Source: Proteobacteria bacterium UBA7447
GTDB lineage: Bacteria; Pseudomonadota; Gammaproteobacteria; Arenicellales; UBA868
Reading direction: 5' to 3'
Length of the DNA: 26,542 bases
Assembly: GCA_002477475.1 (NCBI GenBank)
Contig: DLPX01000068.1
Location: 1 to 26,542 of the forward strand
Numbering within the stretch: the first letter of the stretch is position 1; each line of letters opens with the position of its first letter. Made by a program: the position numbers and the translations under genes. Under the pieces are notes generated by a model. It did not search any database, had not been told where the DNA came from, and saw only the letters and a program-made list of their open reading frames with translations. Below, in pieces: positions 16,712-24,661 of this stretch.

Positions 16712-17746
16712 CTAACCAAACCAGTGTCCAATCGGAGTAAAAAACTTCGCGACTCCGATGACGGTAATCCATGCCAGGGTGACCGGAATAAACACTTTCC
16801 ATCCCAAGCGCATGATTTGGTCATAGCGGTAGCGTGGGAATGTCGCGCGAAACCAGAGAAACAAAAACGCTACCGCCGCCAACTTTCCAAAAAACCAGAA
16901 GATCCCCGGAATCCAGGTGAACGGTGCGATCTCAAACGGCGCGTGCCACCCACCGAGAAACATGATGACGGTTAATGCCGAAATCAGAATCATGTTCGCG
17001 TATTCCGCAAGGAAAAAGACTGCGAAGCCCATACCCGAATAATCGACATGAAACCCCGCGACAATCTCCGACTCGCCCTCAGCTACGTCGAAGGGAGAGC
17101 GATTGGTCTCGGCGACGCCGCTGATCAAATACACCAGGAAAAGCGGGAACAGCGGCAGGAAAAACCACTCGTGAATCCCCCCTGACTGCGCCACGACGAT
17201 CTCTCGCAGGTTCAAGGAGCCCGCCGCCATCAGGACCCCAACGAGGGCAAAGCCCATAGCGATCTCATACGCAACGATCTGGGCGGCGGACCGCATCGCT
17301 CCGAGAAACGCGTACTTTGAGTTTGACGCCCAGCCAGCAATCACCACGCCGTACACGCCCATTGACGTCAGAGCGAGAACGTATAGCAAGCTCGCATCGA
17401 TATTGGCCAGCACGAGGGTATCGGTAAAGGGTACGACGGCCCAGGCTCCCAGTGCCGGAGCGAGGGCCAGGACGGGAGCTATCAGAAACAGGTACCGATC
17501 CGCGTTGGTCGGAATAATCATTTCTTTGAACATCAGCTTGACCGCGTCCGCGATCGGCTGAAGCAGACCTTTCGGCCCCACGCGATTGGGCCCCACCCTT
17601 ACGTGCATATAGGCGATCACTTTGCGCTCGGCCAACGTGTAGTACGCCACCATTCCGAGCAACGGGAGGATAATCGCCCCGATCTTGAGACCCAACTGCA
17701 GGAATAGGGGCAGACCGCTCCAGAGGGTGATCAAGGTTTCCGTCAC
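16712..17746 (-). CDS. nuoH: NADH-quinone oxidoreductase subunit H
   Basis: Membrane subunit (344 residues, eight helices, mitochondrial ND1 homologue) that forms much of the quinone cavity and its link to the proton path. Signature segments are RVGPNRVGPKGLLQPIADAVK and the acidic loop ETNRSPFDVAEGESEIVAGF, followed by FFLAEYANM. The start is GTG at 17746, one base after the nuoG stop codon, with a weak ribosome-binding site, so translation probably depends on coupling to nuoG. Confidence 0.97.
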   Translation of the reverse strand: MTETLITLWSGLPLFLQLGLKIGAIILPLLGMVAYYTLAERKVIAYMHVRVGPNRVGPKGLLQPIADAVKLMFKEMIIPTNADRYLFLIAPVLALAPALGAWAVVPFTDTLVLANIDASLLYVLALTSMGVYGVVIAGWASNSKYAFLGAMRSAAQIVAYEIAMGFALVGVLMAAGSLNLREIVVAQSGGIHEWFFLPLFPLFLVYLISGVAETNRSPFDVAEGESEIVAGFHVDYSGMGFAVFFLAEYANMILISALTVIMFLGGWHAPFEIAPFTWIPGIFWFFGKLAAVAFLFLWFRATFPRYRYDQIMRLGWKVFIPVTLAWITVIGVAKFFTPIGHWFG

Positions 17747-17747
17747 G

Positions 17748-20102
17748 CTACGTCACCGGCCTGATTCTGACAGTCGAATCCCCACCAAATCCCGCGGTGG
17801 CAACTGAGCCCGAAAAGACAAACACTGAGCCGCGCACCACACCGCTATCTTCGGCCACCTCCAGGGTGGCCTGGTGATATTCCCCTGCCAACAGTACTCG
17901 AGACACTCCGGCCAGGCCCGCCGCTTTAAGATCTTCAGGATGAAGACGGCAAAACGCTTCCGAGGCGCCATCGTGCGTAAGGGAGAGCGCGCGGGAACGC
18001 CGCACGATCGGATCGGCTTGATAAATGGAACGTTCGGCGACAAGGGAGAACAATCCGTCAGCGTGAGCGGATGCACTATCGACGTCCTCTGAGACTGGGA
18101 TCTGTGCCTTATCTGCCTGCATTAAGACCTCAGGAGGATGACCCAGTTCCGTGGCGACCTGCGCCACATCGTCATAATCGAAATCAGGCAAAGACAGGAA
18201 GTTCCCCAGGACGCGCAAAACCTTCCACCCCGGGCGAGAATTACCCCTTGGGGAGAGCGCCGGACTAGAAACCTGGACAATGCCATTACAGTTGAGATAA
18301 CTGCCAGAACACTCCGTATACGGGGAGATCGGCACCACAATGTCTGCTTGATCAGGCACTGCGGATCGAAACGCACCGAAGGCGATGACTGTCTTCGCCC
18401 GATCAAGCATGCCCTGCAATCGGATCGGATCAGAGTGGTCAATCGAAGGCTCCACGCCATACAATAAAACCGTCTTGACGTCGAGGTCCGCGATCTGGGA
18501 TGCGTTGGCACCTGCCGTTTTTGCAGGCATCCCTTGTGCGATTCTATGCGGTACCGCGCCCGCCCACCATGCACCGGCACTGTTTCCTGGCGTTAAAACA
18601 CCGAGCTTCATGCCTGTCTGCTGTGCAAGACGCCCCGCTAGCGTCCGAATGGTTCCAGCATGGAGGTGATTGAGAGCCCCCTGTCCAAGGAGGATCATTC
18701 CATTGCCTCCGACTTCGCTGAGAAACCCGGACAACGCATCGCTTTCGAACGACTCTCCCGCGGAGTCTAGTGCTTCCGCGTTGTTCACGAGACCGCGCAA
18801 CACACCGGGAAGTTCTGCCGGCGTTACGCAGTGAAAGGCGGAGAGCGAGAAATTCAAATCGGGCGCGTACGAGCCTAGCAACCCTGCCACACCGCCCTGC
18901 TCGACCATCTTGCGTATTCGCAAAGCCAGCAATGGCGCTTCCTTGCGGGGGTTGCATCCAATCAGCAGGATGCCTTTAAGGGAATCAACATCAGACAGCG
19001 CAGCCTCAAGGCCGGGATAAACTGGTGCCACTGCATCGTCAGAAAAATCCTGTTGAAGCAAGCGATGGTCAATCTGATCAGACCCGAGTCCGCGCACTAC
19101 TCGTTGTAGCAGGAAAGATTCTTCCATCGAACTCATCGGATGAATCAGAGCGGCTAGTTTGGAGCTATCTTGCTCAGCAGCCTGACGCATCGCCGCAGCG
19201 GTTTCGCCAAGCGCCTCTTCCCAGGAAGTCTCAACCAGGCCCTCCTTTCGCCGGATCATCGGCTGGGTCAGCCGATCGTCACACTCTGCGCCTTCGTAAG
19301 CGAACCTGTCCCGATCTGAGATCCAGCACTCGTTGATTTTCTCGTTGTTTCGGGGAACTACGCGCTTCACAGACTGGTGAGCCGTCTGTAGCGTGATGTT
19401 GGTGCCAAGGCTGTCGTGAGGACTGATACCTTCATGGCTGAATAGTTCCCAGGGCCGCGCAGAAAATCGGTAGGGTTTTGAAGTCAATGCCCCAACCGGG
19501 CAAAGATCAATAATATTTCCTGAGACCTCGCTGTCGACGGAGCCATCGAGGTAGGTTTCTATCGTCATATCCTCGCCCCGACCCGTCGCACCCAACTCCA
19601 TCGTCCCAGCAATTTCTCGTCCGAATCGAACACATCGCGTGCAGTGAATACACCGAGTCATCGCCGTCGCGACAAGGGGGCCAAGATCCAACGGCGGCTT
19701 GGCCCTTTTTTCTTCCTCGTATCGGGAAGAATCCTGACCGTATCCCATGGCCTGATCCTGAAGAGGGCACTCCCCGCCTTGATCACATACAGGGCAGTCA
19801 AGCGGGTGGTTGATCAGCAGAAATTCCATCGTCCCCTGCTGTGCCTCGACCGCAGTGGCTGATCGCGTTTGAACGACCATCCCGTCGGCCACAGGAGTGG
19901 CACACGCCGGCAAGGGTTTAGGCGCCTTTTCTACCTCGACCAGACACATGCGACAATTCGCCGCAATTGACAGTTTTGGGTGATAACAAAAGCGCGGGAT
20001 GTAAATATTGGCCGCGTCCGCGGCTTCAATAATCATGCTTCCGGGTTCGGCGTGAACTTCACGGCCATTGATGACGACCGTCACGGTGGTCGGCGCATCC
20101 AT
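17748..20102 (-). CDS. nuoG: NADH-quinone oxidoreductase subunit G
   Basis: Largest peripheral-arm subunit (784 residues), relaying electrons from NuoF/NuoE towards NuoI. A [2Fe-2S] ferredoxin domain has Cys39, 50, 53 and 67 (cluster N1b). A [4Fe-4S] site uses His99, Cys103, Cys106 and Cys112, and another uses Cys151, 154, 157 and 201. A molybdopterin-oxidoreductase-like domain without cofactor function follows. After Cys201, the ELFSHEGISPHDSLG stretch that aligns with the N7 site of E. coli NuoG contains no cysteine, so the N7 cluster is absent, as in mitochondria. The ATG at 20102 shares its A with the nuoF stop (TGATG), and GAGGA lies upstream. Confidence 0.97.
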   Translation of the reverse strand: MDAPTTVTVVINGREVHAEPGSMIIEAADAANIYIPRFCYHPKLSIAANCRMCLVEVEKAPKPLPACATPVADGMVVQTRSATAVEAQQGTMEFLLINHPLDCPVCDQGGECPLQDQAMGYGQDSSRYEEEKRAKPPLDLGPLVATAMTRCIHCTRCVRFGREIAGTMELGATGRGEDMTIETYLDGSVDSEVSGNIIDLCPVGALTSKPYRFSARPWELFSHEGISPHDSLGTNITLQTAHQSVKRVVPRNNEKINECWISDRDRFAYEGAECDDRLTQPMIRRKEGLVETSWEEALGETAAAMRQAAEQDSSKLAALIHPMSSMEESFLLQRVVRGLGSDQIDHRLLQQDFSDDAVAPVYPGLEAALSDVDSLKGILLIGCNPRKEAPLLALRIRKMVEQGGVAGLLGSYAPDLNFSLSAFHCVTPAELPGVLRGLVNNAEALDSAGESFESDALSGFLSEVGGNGMILLGQGALNHLHAGTIRTLAGRLAQQTGMKLGVLTPGNSAGAWWAGAVPHRIAQGMPAKTAGANASQIADLDVKTVLLYGVEPSIDHSDPIRLQGMLDRAKTVIAFGAFRSAVPDQADIVVPISPYTECSGSYLNCNGIVQVSSPALSPRGNSRPGWKVLRVLGNFLSLPDFDYDDVAQVATELGHPPEVLMQADKAQIPVSEDVDSASAHADGLFSLVAERSIYQADPIVRRSRALSLTHDGASEAFCRLHPEDLKAAGLAGVSRVLLAGEYHQATLEVAEDSGVVRGSVFVFSGSVATAGFGGDSTVRIRPVT

Positions 20103-21376
20103 CAGGCCGCTTCCTCACGAGGAATCATGGCTTCGAATTCGTGCCGGAAGTGTTTCAGAAAACTTTGAACCGGCCACGCGGCAGCGTCACCCAGCGCGCA
20201 GATCGTTCGGCCTTCGATCCGGTCTGCGACCGATTTCAGGCGGTCCAGATCCGCGTGCGTCCCTTCTCCATTACGAATCCGCCGAATCATGCGATACAAC
20301 CAACCGGTTCCCTCGCGACAGGGTGTACACTGTCCGCACGATTCCGCAAAGTAGAAATAAGAGATGCGCTCCAGCACCTCCACCATGCAGGTGGTTTCGT
20401 CCATGACAATCACGGAACCGGCTCCGAGCGCGGACCCGACCTGCGAAAGCCCGTCATAGTCCATGGTGCACTCCATGATGGCATCTGCAGGAACAACCGG
20501 CACTGAAGAACCTCCCGGAATAACTGCTTTCAGGGCCCGGCCGTCTTGAACGCCTCCGGCCATCTCCAGCAGATCACGGAAGGGCATTCCCATAGGCACC
20601 TCATAGTTTCCTGGACGGTTGACATGACCCGAGACAGAGTAAATCTTGGTGCCGCCGCTGTTCTCGACCCCAATGCTGGAAAACCATTCCGCGCCGTTTC
20701 GAATAATCGGAGGAATGGACGCGAGGGTCTCGGTGTTGTTTATCGTGGTGGGTTTACCAAAGGCGCCTACCTGGGCCGGAAATGGCGGCTTGAAACGCGG
20801 CTGTCCTTTTTTGCCCTCCAGCGACTCCAGCAGTGCCGTCTCCTCACCGCAGATATATGCCCCCGCGCCGCGCTGACTGTGCAGCTCAAAAGCGATTTCT
20901 GATCCCATTAGATTCTCACCTAACAGACCGGCCTGTCTTGCTTCAATCAGGGCCGCCTCAAAGCGCTGCCAGGGCTCGTAATACTCGCCGCGTATGTAAT
21001 TGAAGCCGATGGTAGCGCCGATGGCATATCCGGCAAGTGCCATACCTTCGATCACCTGATGCGGGTTAAACCGAAGAATGTCACGATCCTTGAACGTTCC
21101 GGGCTCACTTTCATCCGAATTACAAACAATGTACTTCTGGCCTTGCGCATCCCGCGGCATGAAACTCAGTTTCAGGCCTGTCGGAAAACCGGCCCCACCG
21201 CGGCCTCGTAAACCTGAGGTTTTCAAGGTCTCGATAATCTCTTCGCGGGGCGTCTGATTTTTAAGAACCTTCTCCCAAGCGTCATAGCCTCCTCTCTCTC
21301 GATAGAATGCCAAGGTCCAAGGGGTCACTGCGTCGTGGGGCGGCAGGCAGACGCGGATCTCTGAAGGGCTGCTCAT
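20102..21376 (-). CDS. nuoF: NADH-quinone oxidoreductase subunit F (NADH- and FMN-binding)
   Basis: Electron entry point: binds NADH and FMN and carries cluster N3. The glycine-rich nucleotide and flavin segments are GLRGRGGAGFPTGLKLSF (residues 55-72) and RGAGAYICGEETALLESLEG (169-188). The [4Fe-4S] ligands are Cys347, 350, 353 (ESCGQCTPCREG) and Cys393 (TICALGDAAAWP). Length 424 is typical. The ATG at 21376 overlaps the nuoE stop as ATGA, and its own stop overlaps the nuoG start by one base. Confidence 0.97.
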   Translation of the reverse strand: MSSPSEIRVCLPPHDAVTPWTLAFYRERGGYDAWEKVLKNQTPREEIIETLKTSGLRGRGGAGFPTGLKLSFMPRDAQGQKYIVCNSDESEPGTFKDRDILRFNPHQVIEGMALAGYAIGATIGFNYIRGEYYEPWQRFEAALIEARQAGLLGENLMGSEIAFELHSQRGAGAYICGEETALLESLEGKKGQPRFKPPFPAQVGAFGKPTTINNTETLASIPPIIRNGAEWFSSIGVENSGGTKIYSVSGHVNRPGNYEVPMGMPFRDLLEMAGGVQDGRALKAVIPGGSSVPVVPADAIMECTMDYDGLSQVGSALGAGSVIVMDETTCMVEVLERISYFYFAESCGQCTPCREGTGWLYRMIRRIRNGEGTHADLDRLKSVADRIEGRTICALGDAAAWPVQSFLKHFRHEFEAMIPREEAA

Positions 21377-21855
21377 TGATACCCCGCCAGCACGTTGTCC
21401 AATTCATCTGCCTTGAGATCTTCATGATAGTCATCTCCCACCGCCATCATGGGTGCTCCGCCGCATGCACCGAGGCACTCAGCGGCAAACACCGTAAATC
21501 GACCGTCTGCTGTCGTTTCTCCCTCCTCAACCCCCAAACGCTGACATAACGCCTCCATGATTCCATCAGCGCCACGCAGCAGACAGGAAACATTGGTGCA
21601 TACGCGCACCGGAAATTTGCCGACGGGTCGCGTGTAAAACATGTCATAGAAAGTAGCGACTTCGAATACCTCGATACGCTCGAGACCCAGGACTTCCGCC
21701 ACCGCCTTGACTACGCCCTCGCTGATCCAGCCAAATTCGGCCTGGGCGTAGCGCAAAGCTGACTTCACTGCGGCCCGTCGGGTGGGATACTTGCCCGCTT
21801 CCGCCTCAATCTTCTGAATGATGGCCTCGGTAAGTATGGTCCCTGTTTGCTCCAT
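21373..21855 (-). CDS. nuoE: NADH-quinone oxidoreductase subunit E (2Fe-2S, thioredoxin-like)
   Basis: Binds the off-path [2Fe-2S] cluster N1a next to the FMN of NuoF. The thioredoxin-like domain carries Cys86 and Cys91 (VCTNVSC) and Cys127 and Cys131 (AECLGACGGAP), numbered from the ATG at 21855. A TTG three bases upstream is also in frame. The ATG is preferred because AGGTGG lies 7 bases before it and its A is shared with the nuoD stop (TGATG). The product is 160 residues, normal for the family. Confidence 0.96.
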   Translation of the reverse strand: MEQTGTILTEAIIQKIEAEAGKYPTRRAAVKSALRYAQAEFGWISEGVVKAVAEVLGLERIEVFEVATFYDMFYTRPVGKFPVRVCTNVSCLLRGADGIMEALCQRLGVEEGETTADGRFTVFAAECLGACGGAPMMAVGDDYHEDLKADELDNVLAGYQ

Positions 21856-23108
21856 CAACGGTCCACCTCTCCAAAAACAATATCCTGAGTTCCGATAATG
21901 GCAACGACGTCGGCGAGCATATGGCCTCGAGCCATTTCGTCCAGGGAAGCCAGGTGCGCAAAACCGGGTGCCCGAATCTTCAAGCGAAAAGGCTTGTTCG
22001 CCCCGTCCGAGACGATATAAATACCAAACTCGCCTTTAGGCGCCTCGACAGCTTGATACACCTGTCCCGGCGGCGTGCTGTATCCCTCGGTGAACAATTT
22101 AAAGTGATGAATGAGTGACTCCATGTCCTCTTTCATCTCGTTACGCTCTGGCGGCGCAAGCTTGTGATCATCAGTCATCACCGGTCCCGGGTTCTGGCGA
22201 AGCCAGTCGACACACTGGCGAACAACATGATTAGACTGACGCATCTCTTCGATCCGAACAAGGTAACGGTCGTAACAATCCCCCGTAACCCCCACCGGAA
22301 TGTCGAAATCCAGCTCGGGGTAGACCTCATAGGGTTGTTTGCGTCGCAGATCCCATTCGACGCCTGAGCCCCGCAGCATGGGACCGGTGAATCCCAGCTG
22401 CATCGCACGTTCCGGGCTAACGATCCCGATATCGACCGTCCGTTGCTTCCAGATACGGTTATCTGTCAGGAGGTTTTCGTATTCATCGATACAATCGGGG
22501 AAGCGCTCAACAAACGACTCGATAAAATCCAGCACTGAGCCTTCACGATTCATGTTCTTCTGCCGGACTTCATCCTCCGAATGTACCCGCGAGACCTCAT
22601 ACTGAGGCATTCGATCAGGCAGATCACGGTATACCCCTCCCGGCCGGAAGTAGGCTGCGTGCAGTCGCGCTCCAGAGGTCGCCTCGTAAACATCGCATAA
22701 ATCCTCACGCTCTCGGAACGCGTAGAGGAAAACAGCCATTGCGCCAATATCGAGTCCATGCGCCGCAATCCACAGCAAGTGGTTTCGAATTCGGGTGATC
22801 TCAGAGAACATGACCCGGATGTACTGAGCCCGAATCGGAGGCGCCACCCCAAGCAGTTTCTCTATCGCTAGAACATACGCATGCTCGTTACACATCATTG
22901 ATACATAATCGAGCCGATCCATGTAACCAATACTGTGGTTATAAGGCTTGCTTTCCGCCAGTTTCTCTGTGCCCCGGTGCAGTAGCCCAATATGCGGGTC
23001 GATCCGCTCGACCACTTCGCCGTCCATCTCCATAACCAGGCGAAGCACGCCGTGGGCCGCCGGATGCTGAGGTCCGAAGTTCATGGTGTAGTTGCGAATT
23101 TCGCTCAC
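21855..23108 (-). CDS. nuoD: NADH-quinone oxidoreductase subunit D (49 kDa subunit)
   Basis: With NuoB, forms the quinone-binding site at the base of the peripheral arm; the fold descends from the large subunit of NiFe hydrogenases. Recognisable segments are NFGPQHPAAHGVLRL (residues 10-24), DPHIGLLHRGTEKL and GVTGDCYDRYLVRIEEMRQS. Length is 417 residues. The start is GTG at 23108 overlapping the nuoC stop (GTGA), with a strong AGGAG 8 bases upstream. NuoD is a separate protein here, unlike the fused NuoCD of E. coli and Pseudomonas. Confidence 0.97.
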   Translation of the reverse strand: MSEIRNYTMNFGPQHPAAHGVLRLVMEMDGEVVERIDPHIGLLHRGTEKLAESKPYNHSIGYMDRLDYVSMMCNEHAYVLAIEKLLGVAPPIRAQYIRVMFSEITRIRNHLLWIAAHGLDIGAMAVFLYAFREREDLCDVYEATSGARLHAAYFRPGGVYRDLPDRMPQYEVSRVHSEDEVRQKNMNREGSVLDFIESFVERFPDCIDEYENLLTDNRIWKQRTVDIGIVSPERAMQLGFTGPMLRGSGVEWDLRRKQPYEVYPELDFDIPVGVTGDCYDRYLVRIEEMRQSNHVVRQCVDWLRQNPGPVMTDDHKLAPPERNEMKEDMESLIHHFKLFTEGYSTPPGQVYQAVEAPKGEFGIYIVSDGANKPFRLKIRAPGFAHLASLDEMARGHMLADVVAIIGTQDIVFGEVDR

Positions 23109-23734
23109 TCGACAGACTCCTGGCGAATGACGCGGGGCACGGTCACCCTTGGATCAATAGAGACAGGCTCATACACAACACGGCCTTTTTTCTCGTCAAA
23201 CCGCATTTCAACATGACCACTTAAGGGGAAGTCCTTGCGCATCGGATGTCCGATGAACCCGTAATCCGTTAGCAGACGGCGAAGATCAGGGTGACCGTCA
23301 AAAAGAATACCGAATAAATCGAAGGCTTCTCTTTCATACCAGTTGGCGCACGCCCAGATGCCCACCACGCTCTTGATACGAGGGTTGTCTTCTGGCAGAT
23401 AGGCGACTACACGCAGCCGATCGTTTCGCGACACCGACAGCAGGTGATATACCACGGCAAAGCGCTCTGGATGGCCGCGCAGCGCTGCGCTGTCGTCACC
23501 GTTGCCGTAGTCAACCCCACACAGATCAATGAGCTGTTCGAACCGGGTCGCAGAACTATCCCGCAACGAGCGCAAAAGTGCGAACGCCTCATCACGATCA
23601 ACGATCACCGTGCGCTCGTCAAACTCCGAAGTCACGGTAGCGCCAAACGATGCCGTTAATTCGGAGAGCGCATCCTCGCCGGACTGCTGTGGATCTTTTC
23701 TGTCCGAATGATCAGCGGGCGATAGTGTCGTCAC
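23105..23734 (-). CDS. nuoC: NADH-quinone oxidoreductase subunit C (30 kDa subunit)
   Basis: Peripheral-arm structural subunit that packs against NuoD. The family signature is strong: ANWYEREAFDLFGILFDGHP followed by RRLLTDYGFIGHPMRKDFPL. Length is 209 residues. The only plausible start is GTG at 23734, which lies 23 bases inside the end of nuoB. The next GTG in frame is over 30 codons further in, and there is a weak GAAG upstream. The first 25 or so residues are polar and little conserved. The stop overlaps nuoD by 4 bases. Confidence 0.94.
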   Translation of the reverse strand: MTTLSPADHSDRKDPQQSGEDALSELTASFGATVTSEFDERTVIVDRDEAFALLRSLRDSSATRFEQLIDLCGVDYGNGDDSAALRGHPERFAVVYHLLSVSRNDRLRVVAYLPEDNPRIKSVVGIWACANWYEREAFDLFGILFDGHPDLRRLLTDYGFIGHPMRKDFPLSGHVEMRFDEKKGRVVYEPVSIDPRVTVPRVIRQESVE

Positions 23735-24188
23735 GCTTAATCTTCTTTTGGAGTTGAATGATTCCGTACATCAGCGCTTCTGGGGTGGGCGGACAGCCTG
23801 GAACATAGACATCTACCGGAACGATCCGATCACAGCCCCGGACCACCGAGTATGAGTAGTGATAGTAACCGCCGCCATTAGCGCAGGAACCCATAGAGAT
23901 TACCCAACGGGGTTCGGGCATCTGGTCATACACACGCCTCAGCGCTGGCGCCATTTTATTGGTCAGGGTCCCCGCTACGATCATCACGTCGGACTGCCGC
24001 GGGCTCGGCCTGAATATCACCCCGAATCGGTCGAGGTCGTAGCGCGATGCCCCCGCGTGCATCATCTCAACGGCACAACAGGCAAGTCCGAAGGTCATTG
24101 GCCACATGGAGCCTGTCCGCGCCCAATTGATCAAATCATCCAGTCGGGCCGTTGCCCAGCCCTGAGACATCACTCCTTCAAGCGCCAT
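23712..24188 (-). CDS. nuoB: NADH-quinone oxidoreductase subunit B (cluster N2)
   Basis: Holds the terminal [4Fe-4S] cluster N2, which reduces the quinone. The ligands are the tandem Cys37-Cys38 in FGLACCAVEMM, Cys102 in MGSCANGGGYYHYSYS and Cys132 in VPGCPPTPEAL. The protein is 158 residues long and resembles the alpha/betaproteobacterial and mitochondrial (PSST) form from end to end. Start is ATG at 24188 with a GGAG-type site upstream, 6 bases after the nuoA stop. The end of the gene overlaps the nuoC start by 23 bases. Confidence 0.97.
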   Translation of the reverse strand: MALEGVMSQGWATARLDDLINWARTGSMWPMTFGLACCAVEMMHAGASRYDLDRFGVIFRPSPRQSDVMIVAGTLTNKMAPALRRVYDQMPEPRWVISMGSCANGGGYYHYSYSVVRGCDRIVPVDVYVPGCPPTPEALMYGIIQLQKKIKRDDTIAR

Positions 24189-24194
24189 CGAATC

Positions 24195-24551
24195 TCACTC
24201 CCACTCCAGGGCTCCCTTCATCCACTCGTAAACAAAACCGACGACGAGGATTGCGAGGAATATCATCATTGCCCAAAAACCGAACACCCCGATCTCATCC
24301 AAAACAATGGCCCAAGGGAAAAGAAATGCGATCTCGAGATCGAAAATAATGAAGAGAATGGCCACCAGGTAATATCGAACGTCGAATTTCATTCTCGCGT
24401 CTTCGAACGCCTCGAAGCCGCATTCGTACGCTGATAACTTGGCAGGATAAGGATTGCGGGGACTCAATACCCGCCCCGCCGCAAGGGCGACGATGCCAAT
24501 CAGGATCCCTGTTACCAGGAACAGGAGTACGGGGAGATAATTTGCGAGCAC
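24195..24551 (-). CDS. nuoA: NADH-quinone oxidoreductase subunit A
   Basis: Membrane subunit homologous to mitochondrial ND3 (three helices), first gene of the operon. Strong signatures are YECGFEAFEDARMKFDVRYY, FIIFDLEIAFLFPWA and the C-terminal FVYEWMKGALEWE. There is no ATG start. The GTG at 24551 gives 118 residues beginning (V/M)LANYLPVLLFL, the usual N-terminus of this type. A TTG at 24596 would add 15 residues, but the predicted promoter would begin the transcript downstream of it, near 24590. Neither start has a good Shine-Dalgarno site, so start confidence is moderate while gene identity is certain. Confidence 0.93.
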   Translation of the reverse strand: MLANYLPVLLFLVTGILIGIVALAAGRVLSPRNPYPAKLSAYECGFEAFEDARMKFDVRYYLVAILFIIFDLEIAFLFPWAIVLDEIGVFGFWAMMIFLAILVVGFVYEWMKGALEWE

Positions 24552-24596
24552 TCGACTAAAGAACGCTATTAAAAGCGGCCGAATTCGGAAGCCCAA

Positions 24597-24625
24597 ATTC
24601 TAGTCTTACCTATGTAGACGGTCAA
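24597..24625 (-). promoter_or_regulatory. Sigma70-type promoter of the nuo operon
   Basis: On the minus strand TTGACC (24620-24625) and TAGAAT (24597-24602) are separated by exactly 17 bases. Each matches five of six consensus positions. It lies in the gap between the methyltransferase stop and nuoA, where the operon promoter is expected. The predicted transcript would begin near 24590, giving a leader of about 39 bases to the GTG at 24551. Confidence 0.65.
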
Positions 24626-24632
24626 TGAACAC

Positions 24633-24651
24633 AGCGACAATAGGCGTCGCT
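24633..24651 (-). other. Perfect 6-bp hairpin between the methyltransferase gene and the nuo promoter
   Basis: AGCGAC and GTCGCT flank a 7-base loop, 10 bases after the methyltransferase stop and just upstream of the nuo -35 box. It may mark the 3' end of the upstream transcript. There is no U-tract on the minus strand, so I do not call it an intrinsic terminator. A protein-binding palindrome next to the promoter is another possibility. Confidence 0.4.
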
Positions 24652-24661
24652 CTTTTGGCTC

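Noticed and set aside
24633..24651. Intrinsic terminator after the methyltransferase gene
   Set aside because: The 6-bp hairpin is perfect but is not followed by a U-tract on the transcribed strand; kept only as an unassigned hairpin.
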